From the NCBI GenBank assembly GCA_041402125.1, contig JAWKSY010000002.1, positions 310,001-374,000 on the forward strand: 64,000 nucleotides of DNA. The letters are read 5' to 3'. This document shows, piece after piece, positions 33,754-43,528 of the stretch. This stretch comes from JAWKSY01 sp041402125. Its GTDB lineage: Bacteria > Planctomycetota > GCA-002687715 > DRQF01. The position numbers and the translations under genes were made by a program. Each line of letters starts with the position of its first letter. The stretch's first letter is position 1. A model generated the notes under the pieces. That model did no database searches. It had not been told where the DNA came from and saw only the letters and a list, made by a program, of their open reading frames with translations.

Positions 33754-35795
33754 CTACGGGAATCGCAGCCTCCAGGCCGAGGTCGAGGTTGTAGTCGTCG
33801 TAGCGATCCTTCTCGGCCCGCAGGTAGATCGCGCAGGACGCGATACTCGACCTCGAGCGTCGCCGCGCCGCTGCCGCGAGACGTCCGTCCTCGACCTGGA
33901 AGCGGTCAGCGAGCGACTCCCTCGTCGGGATCGCTCGGACCGAAGAGCGCAAGAGGAAGTCGTCGGTGAGAAGGCTGCCGGCGCGCGTGAGGGCGGCGCG
34001 GGCGAGCCCTCGTCCGCGAAACCCTGGCGCGTCGTTCCGGCTGAAGGAGGAAGAAGGCGTCCTCTGCAGGAGGTACGGGTCGGCGCGGACGATGACGCGC
34101 TGGTCGGGGAGTCGGCCGGTGACCTCCACCTGGAGGTCGTGGCCCCGCATCCGCGAGCGCCCGCTGATGGCGAGGCGCGGCGAGAACGGGTCGCCCGCGT
34201 CGAAGACGACGTCGCCCCGCTCGATCTTGAGCTTGCTGAAGGGCAGCCGGACGTCGAGATCCTCGAACCAGGCGCGGCCCTCGGGACGGGGAACGGCGCC
34301 GTCGCCGCCCAGATGCAGATCGACGGAGACCCGGCCCTGCACGAGCTCGTTCTCGACGCGGATGCTGCGATCGGCGTCGACGTCGAGGTCGAAGCGGAGG
34401 CCCGAGAGCGGCGGGCGCCGGAAGGTGAAGATCTGGAAGCGGTCGTCGGCGTTCGGGACGCCGGACCCCGCGAGCGAGAAGGGACGCGAGTAGAGCGCGT
34501 CCGTCACCGTGACCCGACCGGTGACCAGCAGCGCATCGAGCGGTCCCTCCGCCCGGAGATCGAAGTCGCTGCGCGCGCGCAGGTACTCGTTGCGGGCGAC
34601 CAGGGCGTTGTCGCCGGTGGCGTGGAGCGCGATCGTCGGCCGGGCGGGATCCTCGCCGAAGTCCGCCGTCCCCGAGACGCGCACCTCGCCGTAGCCGAGA
34701 AGGCCCCGCACCTCGACGAGCTCGACGCGTCGGTCGGAGAGCGCGATCTCGATGCGTCCCCGGTCGAGCGTCGGCAGATCGCCCTCCGTGCGCGCTTCGA
34801 GGTCCTCGATCGTGATCCGTCCGTCGAGGCGGAGCGCGTCGAGGGGCCCCCGGGCGGCGACGCGGGCGTCGAGGCGCCCCGCGAGCTTGACGATCGCGGG
34901 CGCGAGGGCGGCCCAGGGCGAGAGATCGAGGGCCTTCGCCTCGAGGACGAGTTCGGCCGCCGCGCTCCGGAAGCGCGAGACGAGCGCGTCATCCCAGCGC
35001 TCGCCGAGTCCGGCGGCGAGCGAGCCCGTGCCCTGCAGCGCGAGTCCCCGGTGCGTGGGGATCTCGAGCTCGAGCCGCGTCGTCTCGGCTCCGACCTCAC
35101 CACGCAGATCGAGGCGCGCGGGGAGTTCCTCGTCGGGAAGCCACTCGGTCGCGCTCGGTCCCGCCAGTCCGACGGCGACGCGGAGCGCGCCCGCCTCGAG
35201 GGCGCCCGTGAGATCGAGCGACGCGAAGTCGACCTCCTCCGGCAGCCCGAAGGGCCGCAGGGCGGCGGCGTCGTCCACGCGACCCGCGAACCGGAGATCG
35301 GAGTCACGCCAGGGCCGGAACTCGAGGGCGTCGTCGCGCCAGCGGAGCGGCAGGATCCCTCCGGCCGTCACCTCCGCCCCCGGCAAGGTCGCTCGCAGCG
35401 TCTCCACCCGGAGGCTCTCGTCGTCCTGCCGGAGTCGCGCCTCGAGGGCGCCGCCGGTGAGAGGACCCAGCGCGAGTTCGCGCCCGCTCAACGTGACCTC
35501 GAGGCGCGGCCGGGCGCGCGTCCCCTCGGCGCGGAGCTCGAGATCGACGAGCCCCGAGGCGCCGAGCTCGGGCACCTGCGCGAGATCGAGGGCACGCGCG
35601 CGGAGGCCCGCGTCGAGCGTCTCGCCCCAGCGGAGCGAGCCCGCGACCTCGCCGCCGAGCGCCTCGATCCGGAACGCCTCGCAGCTCGCCTCGCCCGTCG
35701 CGGTCCACGTGACGCGCGCCGGATCGGCGAGACGCAAGGGGCGCTCGCCGACGCGGCCCTCCAGTCGCGCGAGGCGCGCCGCGCCCCGCCGGCCG
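33754..35795 (-). pseudogene. tamB: TamB-like protein, C-terminal part with many frame breaks
   Basis: Continuation of the TamB-like gene after a frame change near 35,790. From there to about 34,080 one frame is open and coding-like ('LPLRWRDDALEFRPWRDSDLRF', 'GTADFGEDPARPTIALHATGDN', 'SGRSRMRGHDLQVEVTGRL'). In the last ~320 bases the conserved TamB ending must be read by switching frame repeatedly: AEDAFFLL, then AGTTRQGFADEG, LARAALTRAGSLLTDDFL, ALFGPSDPDEG, ESLADRFQVE, SGAATLEVEYRVLRD, YLRAEKDRYDDYNLDLGLE and LRFP-stop (TAG at 33754-33756). Residues stay sensible in each piece, so the indels are recent or are errors. Confidence 0.75.
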
Positions 35796-38112
35796 GCGAC
35801 AGCGCGGCCTCGGCGGCGAGGTCGACCTCGCCCCAGTCGCCGCGCGCGCGCAGTTCGGGCAGCCGGAAGCGTCGCCCCTCGGCCTCGAGGCGCGCCGTGA
35901 GCGCGCCCAGCGGTCGTCCGTCGAGAGTCACGTCGCGGAGGTCGAGCGCGCCCTTCGCGCGCGCCTCCTCCCAGGGGAGGCCGCGCGCCTTCTCGGCCTC
36001 GCCCCGGAAGTCGAGGCGGCCGGCGACGGCGGGGAGATCGGCGAGGAGGACCGGGGCGAGCGACACGTCGAGGTCGCTCACCTCGAGGCGCGGGAACGCG
36101 ACCCCCGGCACCTCGCCGCCCAGGAGGATCGTGCCCGCGGCGTCGATCCGACCCGAGGGCCCCTCCAGCTCGAGACGCGCGACGGTGACCGTGTCGCCCT
36201 CGGCCCGCGCGGCCAGCGCGAGCCGTCCGATCGGACGCCCTTCGATCGCCAGCTCGCGCCCCGTCGCCGCCACCGTGGCGCGCCAGCCCTCCGTCCAGGG
36301 GCCGGCGTCCTTCGCGATCTCGCCCTTCGCCTCCAGCGCGCCGGCGACGTCGCGCGGGAGCTCGAGGAGCGGTCCGAGCCGGTCGAGCGCGGCCACCGAG
36401 GCGCGGAAGTCGAGGCCCTCGACGCGCCCCGCGCCGGGCGCGATGCGCCCGGAGGCGTTCAGCGTCACCGGTCCCTCGGCGAGGCGCAGCTTCGCGATGT
36501 CGAGTACGTCCTCGGACCATCGGACCTCGAGCTCGCCGTCGCCGGCCGCCCGGCCGTCGACGACCAGATCGGCGACCTCGATCCGGAGCTCCGCGCGCGG
36601 GGCGCCGAGACTTCCCGTGACCTCGCCGACGAGCACCAGGCTTCCCTCCGCCGGAAGCGGATCGGGACCGAGGCCGGACGCGAGCGCGCCCGGGTCGTCG
36701 ACGCGACCGCGGAGCGCGAGACGCGGGGCGAGGTCGCGCCAGTCCCCGTCGAGGGGCGGCAGCACGAGCTCGCCCTCGCCGTCGAGACGGGCGCCGGTCG
36801 TGGTGATCGCCAGCGAGCGGAGCTCGAGCGGGCGATCGAGAGGGCCGCCGAGTTCGAGGGCGAGGTCAACGGGATCGCGCGGCCAGGGAATCTCCGCGTC
36901 GGCGCCGAGGAAGGGAGCGGCCCGGGAGCGCAGGTCCGAAAGCGCGAGCGAGAGGGCGCCGACGGCGCGCGGCTGCCCGTCCGGCCCGAAGCGGAGCTCG
37001 CGTCCCTCGATCCGGAGGCCCTCGCCGTCGACCGTGAGCGTACTCGCCGCGTAGCCCTCGGCGTCGGCCGCGAGCGCGGCGCGGATGTCCAGTCCCTCGA
37101 ACCGGTCGATGGCGAGGCCGAGGACCGCGAGTTCGGCGCCGATCCGCAGGGCTCCGGCGGCATCGCGATCAGCGCTGAGGTCGAGTCCGATCGCGCCCGC
37201 GGTCGGACGCGGGACGTCGGCGGGGAGGAGCGCGTCGGCCCAGTCCGGTCGCGCGGCGAGGCTGAGTCCCTCGCCCTTCGCGCGGGCCGCGAGCGCGCCC
37301 TGATCCGCCGCGAGGTGGAGCGAGAGTCCGAGTCTCGATCCGAGCAGCGCGAGCGCCGACTCGAGATCGAGCGCGCCGTCGTCCCCGATCGACGCCGTCA
37401 CCGGTTCGAGCTCGATCCCCGCGACGAGGGGCGAGGTCTCCAGGCGGAAGCGCCTCGCGGCCTCGCGGACGAGGGAGAGGCGGGCCGTCGACGCCAGCGG
37501 GACGGGAAGATCCTCCGGCGCGGCGACGCCGTCGAGCGCGAGCGTGAGGGTCTCGCCCTCCGTCTCGAGCTCCAGGGTGCGGACGGCGAAGTCCCCGGCG
37601 GCCGTTCGGATCCCGACGCGGCCGGCGACGTCGACCTCGGGGAGCGTCGCCGGCAGGCGGTCCGCGAGGGCGCGGAGATCGGTCGGTCCCGGGTCCGGCG
37701 GCTCGGGCGCCGGACGGGTGAGGTCGAGGTCGAGCTCGAGCCCCTCGATCACGAGCGAGCGGAGCGCCGTCTCGGGCCGGGGGCCGAAGGCGTCGAGCAG
37801 GCGATAGCGGAGCGAGAGGCGATCGAAGGCGATCCCCGCCACCGGACCTTCCGTCGGGGCCTCGATCGTCCGCAGTCCGCGCACCTCGAGGCCGGTGAAC
37901 CAGGTGCCGCCGATGCGATCGATCTCGAAGCGGCCGCCGAGGACCTCGCCGAGCCGGCCCGCGACCAGTCGACCCAGCGGCCGCCCGAGCAGGGGATCGC
38001 GAAAGAGGTAGACGAGCACGAGCACCGCCGCGAGGATGCCGATGATGCGGAGCGTCCACCGGCGAAGGCGTCGCAGGCGACTCGGTCGTCCGGTCGGGCT
38101 CGGCTGGCTCAT
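35488..38112 (-). CDS. tamB: TamB-like AsmA/translocation protein, N-terminal part
   Basis: The open frame runs from ATG 38112 to 35488, but only the part before about 35,790 is genuine; after that it is out of frame. The N-terminus has a membrane anchor (about residues 22-40, LRIIGILAAVLVLVYLF) followed by a TamB-like 'RLGEVLGGRFEIDRIGGTWFTGLEVRGLRT'. Then comes a very long beta-helical region of repeated 'DLEL.G…RP..L…..' segments typical of AsmA-like/TamB proteins, which span the periplasm and pass phospholipid or assist outer-membrane protein assembly. With the C-terminal part the gene would encode about 1,450 residues. It precedes the BamA-like gene on the same strand. Confidence 0.82.
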   Translation of the reverse strand: MSQPSPTGRPSRLRRLRRWTLRIIGILAAVLVLVYLFRDPLLGRPLGRLVAGRLGEVLGGRFEIDRIGGTWFTGLEVRGLRTIEAPTEGPVAGIAFDRLSLRYRLLDAFGPRPETALRSLVIEGLELDLDLTRPAPEPPDPGPTDLRALADRLPATLPEVDVAGRVGIRTAAGDFAVRTLELETEGETLTLALDGVAAPEDLPVPLASTARLSLVREAARRFRLETSPLVAGIELEPVTASIGDDGALDLESALALLGSRLGLSLHLAADQGALAARAKGEGLSLAARPDWADALLPADVPRPTAGAIGLDLSADRDAAGALRIGAELAVLGLAIDRFEGLDIRAALAADAEGYAASTLTVDGEGLRIEGRELRFGPDGQPRAVGALSLALSDLRSRAAPFLGADAEIPWPRDPVDLALELGGPLDRPLELRSLAITTTGARLDGEGELVLPPLDGDWRDLAPRLALRGRVDDPGALASGLGPDPLPAEGSLVLVGEVTGSLGAPRAELRIEVADLVVDGRAAGDGELEVRWSEDVLDIAKLRLAEGPVTLNASGRIAPGAGRVEGLDFRASVAALDRLGPLLELPRDVAGALEAKGEIAKDAGPWTEGWRATVAATGRELAIEGRPIGRLALAARAEGDTVTVARLELEGPSGRIDAAGTILLGGEVPGVAFPRLEVSDLDVSLAPVLLADLPAVAGRLDFRGEAEKARGLPWEEARAKGALDLRDVTLDGRPLGALTARLEAEGRRFRLPELRARGDWGEVDLAAEAALSPAGGARRASRDWRAASASAPCVSPIRRASRGPRRARRAARRSGSRRSAARSRARSAGARRSTRASARVPSISRRCPSSAPRGSSISSSAPRGRAPGRASRSR

Positions 38113-38180
38113 GATTCCTCGGGTGCGGGGGCGCCGGGTTCGAGGGGTGAAGGTAACAGCCGTTCGGGGGAGACGAAGGC

Positions 38181-38855
38181 GTGCGCGAGTCGATCGGAAC
38201 GAGAGGAGGGGCGGCGGCGCTCGTCCTCGCGGCCGCGGCCCTCCTGGGGGCGGGATGCGGGAAGAGCCCCTCCGGGGCGGAATCCGCGGGGGAGCCCGCG
38301 ATCTCGCGACGGATCGTCGCGAACGAGCTCCGCGCGCAGGCCGTCTTCGATCGGGAAAACCCCGAGATCGCGCCGCTCGCGTCCGCGCGGCCGGGCGAGG
38401 TGGCGGTCCTGCTCTTCGTCACGACCGACTGTCCCATCGCCAACGGCTACGGGCCCGAGATCGGGAGGATCCGGGCGGACTGCGTCTCGCGCGGCGCGCG
38501 CTTCGCCGCGATCCACGTCGACCCCGAACTCGCCATCGAGGACGCCTGGCGGCACGCGAAGGAGTTCGACCTCGGGGAGTCGGTCTTCATCGACCGCCGC
38601 CATCTCCTGGTGGACGCGCTCGGCATCCGCGTCACGCCCGAGGCCGCGGTCCTCGTCGCGGAGGACCGCGATCACTGGCGCCTCGACTACCGCGGGCGCA
38701 TCGACGATCTCTACGTCGACTTCGGACAGCGTCGGGCCGAGGCGTCCACGCCGGACCTCCGGCTCGCCATCGACCGCGCTCTCGCGGGTACGAAGGGAGA
38801 GCTCGTCCTGACCCGGGCGATCGGTTGCTACGTTCCCGAGCTCGGCGACCGGTGA
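38181..38855 (+). CDS. Redoxin-like lipoprotein
   Basis: 224 residues from GTG 38181. The leader ends LLGAGC, a lipobox. The fold region 'EVAVLLFVTTDCPIANGYGPEIGRI' has a thioredoxin-like strand and a single active-site-type Cys in TTDCP, as in AhpC/TSA-like 'redoxin' proteins of Planctomycetota; 'FIDRRHLLVDALGIRVTPEAAVL' includes the cis-Pro region. The C-terminus RAIGCYVPELGDR is conserved in such proteins that pair with a cytochrome. Its TGA overlaps the GTG of the next gene (GTGA), so the two are coupled. Confidence 0.82.
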   Translation: MRESIGTRGGAAALVLAAAALLGAGCGKSPSGAESAGEPAISRRIVANELRAQAVFDRENPEIAPLASARPGEVAVLLFVTTDCPIANGYGPEIGRIRADCVSRGARFAAIHVDPELAIEDAWRHAKEFDLGESVFIDRRHLLVDALGIRVTPEAAVLVAEDRDHWRLDYRGRIDDLYVDFGQRRAEASTPDLRLAIDRALAGTKGELVLTRAIGCYVPELGDR

Positions 38856-40189
38856 GGCGGCGCCTCCTCCTCGCGGCGCTCGTCGCGCTCGCGATCCCCG
38901 GCTGCGGCGGCGAGGAGCCGTCCGCGTCCGGAGCCGCGGACGTCGCGCTGCTTCCCGCGGAGATCGCGACTCTCGACGGCCTGTTCGCGACGAACTGCGC
39001 GGGGTGCCATCGCGAGGGGGGACCGGCGCCCTTCGCGCTGCTCGACGCCCGCGATCGCCGCCGGCGCGCCCGCCAGATCGCGGAGGTCGTCGGATCGCGC
39101 TACATGCCGCCCTGGCTCCCCGATCGCGACCTCGAGCCGCTCGTCGGCGCGCGCGGACTCGATGAGGACGAGATCGCGCTCGTCGAGCGCTGGGCGCGGA
39201 CCGGTGCGCCGGGCGCGGACCTCGCGCCGCCGGCGGGCGAGGGCGATCTCGGACCCCCGGATCTCGTGCTCGAGGCGGCCGGTCCGATCGCGATCCCCGC
39301 CGAGGGGGCGGGCATCCAGCACACGCTCGTGTACCGACCGGATCTCGCCGCGCCGAGGGACCTCCGCGCCCTCGCCTACCGGCCCGGCAACCCGGGCGCG
39401 CTCCACGGCGGCGGTCTGCTGCTCGACGCGAGCGGGGGGGCACGCCGTCTCGACGAGCGCAGTCCCGAGGCCGGCTACCGCTCGCCCGGCGGCATGGGCT
39501 ACTCGCTCGTCGGTTCGCTCGACGCCTTCTCGCCGGGGGCGCGGCCGCAGCCCTGGCCGGACGACGCGACGCCGCGTCTCGCGCCGGGGGAGACGATCTC
39601 GCTCGAGCTGCACCTGAATCCGCGCGGTCGCCTCGAGGAAGAGCGCGGCGCGCTCCGGGTCTGGTTCGCGCCGCCGGGACCGCGCGACGAGGTCGTTCCG
39701 CTCGCGATCGGATCGCTCTGCATCGACATCCCGCCCGGCGCCCGCGACTACCGCGTGGAGGACGAGATCGAACTCGACCGGGACGTCCGCCTCGTCGGCC
39801 TCTTCCCGATGGCGCGCTACGTCTGCCAGGAGGTGACGCTGCGCGTGACGCCCCCCGGGGGAACCCCGCGGACGGTCTTCCGCATCCGGGACTTCGATCT
39901 CAACTGGGTCCAGCGCTACCAGTTCGCCGCGCCGATCGTGCTCCCGGCGGGGTCGCGGATCGCGATGGAGATGGTCTACGACAACAGCCGCGCCAACCCG
40001 CAGAACCCCCGCGCCGCGCCCGAGCGCGTGCGCGCCGGAATGCGGGCGATCGACGAGGCCGGTTTCGTGATCCTGCACCTCGCCGCCGCGACGGCCGACG
40101 ACGCGGCGGCGCTGCGCCGGCGACACGAGGACGGATTCCGGCTGCGCCTGGAGCGTCGCCGGGCCTGGGAGGCGCAGCGACCGCGCTGA
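38852..40189 (+). CDS. Cytochrome c lipoprotein with monooxygenase-like C-terminus
   Basis: About 445 residues from GTG 38852. The leader ends AIPGC, a lipobox. 'LFATNCAGCHREGGPAPFALLD' (about residue 48) is a class-I-like haem site, with 'MPPWLPDRD' supplying the Met ligand. The remainder (about 130-440) resembles the copper type-II ascorbate-dependent monooxygenase fold: 'IQHTLVYRP', 'SLELHLNPRG', 'LFPMARYVCQEVTL', 'FDLNWVQRYQFAAPIVLPAGSRIAMEMVYDNS'. It is read by coupling to the redoxin gene upstream. Electrons may pass between the two lipoproteins in the periplasm. Confidence 0.8.
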   Translation: MRRRLLLAALVALAIPGCGGEEPSASGAADVALLPAEIATLDGLFATNCAGCHREGGPAPFALLDARDRRRRARQIAEVVGSRYMPPWLPDRDLEPLVGARGLDEDEIALVERWARTGAPGADLAPPAGEGDLGPPDLVLEAAGPIAIPAEGAGIQHTLVYRPDLAAPRDLRALAYRPGNPGALHGGGLLLDASGGARRLDERSPEAGYRSPGGMGYSLVGSLDAFSPGARPQPWPDDATPRLAPGETISLELHLNPRGRLEEERGALRVWFAPPGPRDEVVPLAIGSLCIDIPPGARDYRVEDEIELDRDVRLVGLFPMARYVCQEVTLRVTPPGGTPRTVFRIRDFDLNWVQRYQFAAPIVLPAGSRIAMEMVYDNSRANPQNPRAAPERVRAGMRAIDEAGFVILHLAAATADDAAALRRRHEDGFRLRLERRRAWEAQRPR

Positions 40190-40202
40190 GGCCGGCCGTC
40201 GA

Positions 40203-41519
40203 TCAGCGGATGCGGCGCGCCACCAGGTTCTCGAGCATCTCCTGTCGCGCCGAGGGGCAGCGGGGCGCGAGGTCCGCGTCGCGGCAGAGCTCGCCCAGCT
40301 CGGCGAGGGACGCCTCGCCGGCGAGGATCCGTCGGCCGAGCTCGCCGCTCCAGCCGGCGTAGCGCGACTCGACGAAGCGCGAGAGCTCGCCCCGCTCGAG
40401 GAGATCGGCCGCGTTGAGCAGGGAGCGCGCGATCGTGTCCATCCCGCCGAGGTGAGCGTGGACGAGGTCGTGCGGATCGACGCTGGTCCGCCGCAGTCGC
40501 GCATCGAAGTTGAAGCCGCCGCTCCCCATGCCGCCGGCGCGGAGGATCTCGTAGAGCGCCAGCGTCATCTCCTCGGTGGAGTTGGGGAACTGGTCGGTGT
40601 CCCAGCCGTTCTGCGGATCGCCGCGGTTGGCGTCGATGCTCCCGAAGATGTCGTTCGCGATCGCGTAGGCGACCTCGTGGTGGAAGCTGAGCCCGGCCAG
40701 GGTCGCGTGGTTGACCTCGATGTTCACCCGGAACTCGCCCAGGAGGCCGTGGCGCGCGAGGAAGGCGTGGACGGTCGCGCAGTCGCGGTCGTACTGGTGC
40801 TTCGTCGGCTCGAAGGGCTTCGGTTCGATGAGGAGCGTCCCGGTGAAGCCGATCCGATGCTTGTGCTCGACGACGAGGTGCAGGAAGCGCGCGAGCTGCT
40901 CCGCCTCGCGGCGGAGATCCGTGTTGAGCAGGGATTCGTAGCCCTCGCGACCGCCCCAGAGGACGTAGTTCTCGCCGCCGAGATGGTGCGTGAGCTCGAG
41001 CGCCCGCCGGACCTGGGACGCCGCGCAGGCGAAGACCTCGGGGTCGGGCGAGGTCGCCGCGCCCTGGGCGTAGCGGGGGTGGGAGAAGAGGTTGGCCGTG
41101 CCCCAGAGGAGGCGGACGCCGGTCTCGCGCATCCGCGCCTCGAGCGCCTCGCCGACGCGGTCGAGGAGCGCCTCCGTCTCGCGCCAGGTCGCGCCCTCGG
41201 GAGCGACGTCGCGGTCGTGGAAGCAGAAGTAGGGCACGCCGAGCACGCGGAAGAGCGAGAAGGCGGCGTCCATCTTCGCGAGGGAGGCGGCGAGCGGATC
41301 GCGCTCGACGAACCAGGGACGGTCGAAGGTGCCGCCGCCGAAGACGTCGCTGCCCGGCCAGCAGAAGCCATGCCAGTAGCAGACCGCGAATCGGAGGTGG
41401 TCCTCCATCCGTCGCCCGAGGACGACGCGATCCGCGTCGTACCAGCGGAAGGCGAGCGGGTTCTCGGAGTCGGGCCCCTCGAAGGGGAGGCGGGACAGGT
41501 CGGCCAGGAAGTCGGTCAT
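40203..41519 (-). CDS. xylA: Xylose isomerase
   Basis: About 438 residues from ATG 41519, the usual length for the longer (class II) XylA. It interconverts D-xylose and D-xylulose (also D-glucose and D-fructose) using two divalent metals. 'YFCFHDRDVAPEG' holds the catalytic His and Asp, 'NYVLWGGREGYE' the metal-site Glu region, 'LLIEPKPFEPTKHQYD' the Glu and Lys, and 'NIEVNHATLAGLSFHHE' further metal ligands. 'SIDANRGDPQNGWDTDQFP' is the classic second signature. No xylulokinase lies next to it. Cytoplasmic. Confidence 0.96.
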   Translation of the reverse strand: MTDFLADLSRLPFEGPDSENPLAFRWYDADRVVLGRRMEDHLRFAVCYWHGFCWPGSDVFGGGTFDRPWFVERDPLAASLAKMDAAFSLFRVLGVPYFCFHDRDVAPEGATWRETEALLDRVGEALEARMRETGVRLLWGTANLFSHPRYAQGAATSPDPEVFACAASQVRRALELTHHLGGENYVLWGGREGYESLLNTDLRREAEQLARFLHLVVEHKHRIGFTGTLLIEPKPFEPTKHQYDRDCATVHAFLARHGLLGEFRVNIEVNHATLAGLSFHHEVAYAIANDIFGSIDANRGDPQNGWDTDQFPNSTEEMTLALYEILRAGGMGSGGFNFDARLRRTSVDPHDLVHAHLGGMDTIARSLLNAADLLERGELSRFVESRYAGWSGELGRRILAGEASLAELGELCRDADLAPRCPSARQEMLENLVARRIR

Positions 41520-41602
41520 GGCGGCTCTCGCGTCCGGGATTCGGCGGTGCGGTCGCATTGTCGGCGCCGCGACGGTCCTTGAACAGGCTCCGATTGCGCG
41601 GG

Positions 41603-43276
41603 TCAGGGGCCGAGAATGCGCACGACGGGGTGCAGGCGCGGCGTCTCGCCCGTCTCCCCCTCCGCGCCGAGAGCGGCGTCGAAGCGGTTCCAGGTCGTGA
41701 GCGAGTCCTCGCTCGCCGGCTCGAGGAGCTGGGCCGCGATCCGGGCGAGAGGCTGGCGCGCGCTGACGAGGAGGCTCCCCTTCGGCGCCCGGTGACGCCG
41801 GCGCGCGTAGACGCCCTCGACCGAGGCGATGCGGTGGCCCTGGAAGGGGCGCGCGGCCCGGGAGAAGGCGACGATCTCGAAGACCTCGGCCTCGAACTCC
41901 CGATCGGCGTCGAGGCGCTCGAACTCGATGCCGTGCCGCGCGAGGTCCCGGGCGACCTCGTCGACGGCCGCGGTCACGACCCAGGCCGACGGGTGCTCCT
42001 TGCGCCGTTCCGCGACGAATCCGACCTGGACGGGCATCGGACGGATCTCGAGGCCGGGCTTCACCACGAGACGCTCGCCCAGGCCCTCGAGCGGGACGCG
42101 GTCGAGCTCGGAGCCGAGCACCGCGCCGGGGCGGGGCGGGGCGAAGGCGGTGTTCCAGCCGAGGCCGGGGCGGCCCTTCTCGCCCGGCGCGAGACGGCAG
42201 CGGGCGTCGGCCGCCGCGCAGAGCGCGCCGATGCGCTCGGCGTGTCGGTGCGCGAGGCGCAGGTTCTCGAGCACGAAGGCGCGCGTCGCGCGGACGCGGG
42301 TCTCGAAGGACGCGTAGCTGTAGGCCTCCGAGAGCACGGCGAGCCGGTTGCGGAGCCCGAAGTAGTTCGTCGCGAAGCGCGGCCGGTGGTCGAAGGTCCG
42401 CCAGCCGGTCTCGGTCGGCACCGGCTCGAAGTTGCCGTAGTCGAAGGTGCGGAAGAGGTGGTTGGCGTAGACCTCGCGCCGCAGCTCCGGGAGCTGCGTC
42501 TCGACCTGGAAGCGGGCGAGGTCGGGATCCTGGTTCGGGCTCAGGCAGGGCGCGTAGGTCAGGTGGTACGCGTGGTCCGAACCGTTCGTCGTGTGGAGAT
42601 CGATCATCAGGTGGGGATCGATCGCCGCGTAGAGACCGAGCAGGGCCTGCGCCTCGGGCGTCTCGGCCTTGATGAAGTCGCGGTTGAGATCGAATCCGTC
42701 CGCGTTCTCGCGGGTGCCGACGCCCTCGACGGGGCCGTTCTGGCTCACGCGGTGACTCTTCGAGATCTCGTCGTTGCCGTCGGCGTTGTAGAGCGGGACG
42801 AGGAAGTCCTGGAGGCGATCGAGCACCTCGGCGTGGCGCCCCTCGAGGAACTCGCGGGCGAGGATCAGCGCGACTTCCTTCCCCTCGACCTCGCCGCCGT
42901 GGATGTTCGCCTGCACCAGGACCCGCACCCGACCGTCGGCCCGGGCCGCGGCGCCGAGGGCCGCGAGGTCGAGCGGCGACTCCGGCTTCTCGCGGGGCCA
43001 GCCCCCGCGGCGGAGCGCCAGGACCTCGAGCTCCCGTCCTTCTTTGGACCGGCCGAATGAGGTCAGGGCGAAACGCCTCGATCCGTCCGCGGCGAGCAGC
43101 GCCGCGAGGAGCCGCCGCACCTCGGCGTGAGTCGTGGTCGCGGCGAAGCCGCTGCGCTCGGCCGTCGTCAGGAGGTCGTCCGAGGCCCCCCCCGAGATCG
43201 GCGACTGGGCGGCGGCGGCGCCGAGGCCGGTCACGAGCAGGAGGGCGGCGAGTCCGAGCGTGGCGAGCGAGCTCAT
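41603..43276 (-). CDS. M14-family zinc carboxypeptidase, exported
   Basis: About 557 residues from ATG 43276, where a signal peptide starts (…LGAAAAQS). The M14 zinc site reads 'NIHGGEVEGKE' (HxxE), and 'GFDLNRDF' and 'MIDLHTTNGSDHAYHL' (third ligand His) follow. The Glu in 'AVLSEAYSYASFETRV' is the likely catalytic base. The C-terminal 200 residues are an accessory region. It should trim C-terminal residues from peptides outside the cytoplasm. Confidence 0.9.
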   Translation of the reverse strand: MSSLATLGLAALLLVTGLGAAAAQSPISGGASDDLLTTAERSGFAATTTHAEVRRLLAALLAADGSRRFALTSFGRSKEGRELEVLALRRGGWPREKPESPLDLAALGAAARADGRVRVLVQANIHGGEVEGKEVALILAREFLEGRHAEVLDRLQDFLVPLYNADGNDEISKSHRVSQNGPVEGVGTRENADGFDLNRDFIKAETPEAQALLGLYAAIDPHLMIDLHTTNGSDHAYHLTYAPCLSPNQDPDLARFQVETQLPELRREVYANHLFRTFDYGNFEPVPTETGWRTFDHRPRFATNYFGLRNRLAVLSEAYSYASFETRVRATRAFVLENLRLAHRHAERIGALCAAADARCRLAPGEKGRPGLGWNTAFAPPRPGAVLGSELDRVPLEGLGERLVVKPGLEIRPMPVQVGFVAERRKEHPSAWVVTAAVDEVARDLARHGIEFERLDADREFEAEVFEIVAFSRAARPFQGHRIASVEGVYARRRHRAPKGSLLVSARQPLARIAAQLLEPASEDSLTTWNRFDAALGAEGETGETPRLHPVVRILGP

Positions 43277-43457
43277 GGAGGGGCTCCGGAGGGTCGGGGA
43301 ACCGGCCGGGACGGCCGTCTCGGGCGGATCTTGGCTTCCGCGGGGCGGACTGTAAAGTCCTGCGGTCCGCAAGGTCCTGTCGGGAAAGGTCTTGCGCGAG
43401 CGATCGCGCCGTCGATCCGGTCCCGGGGAGGCCGGCGGCGAATCTCGGGGCCTCGAC

Positions 43458-43486
43458 TTGGTTCCCGGCGGCCTCCGGTCTACTAT
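43458..43486 (+). promoter_or_regulatory. Candidate promoter of rpsU
   Basis: TTGGTT (43458-43463) and TACTAT (43481-43486) are separated by 17 bases, a reasonable sigma-70-type pair about 43 bases before the rpsU start. Similarity to consensus is moderate. Confidence 0.4.
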
Positions 43487-43528
43487 TCCGGTCCGCGAAA
43501 CGAGAAACGGATAGCAGGAGGCCGAGAC

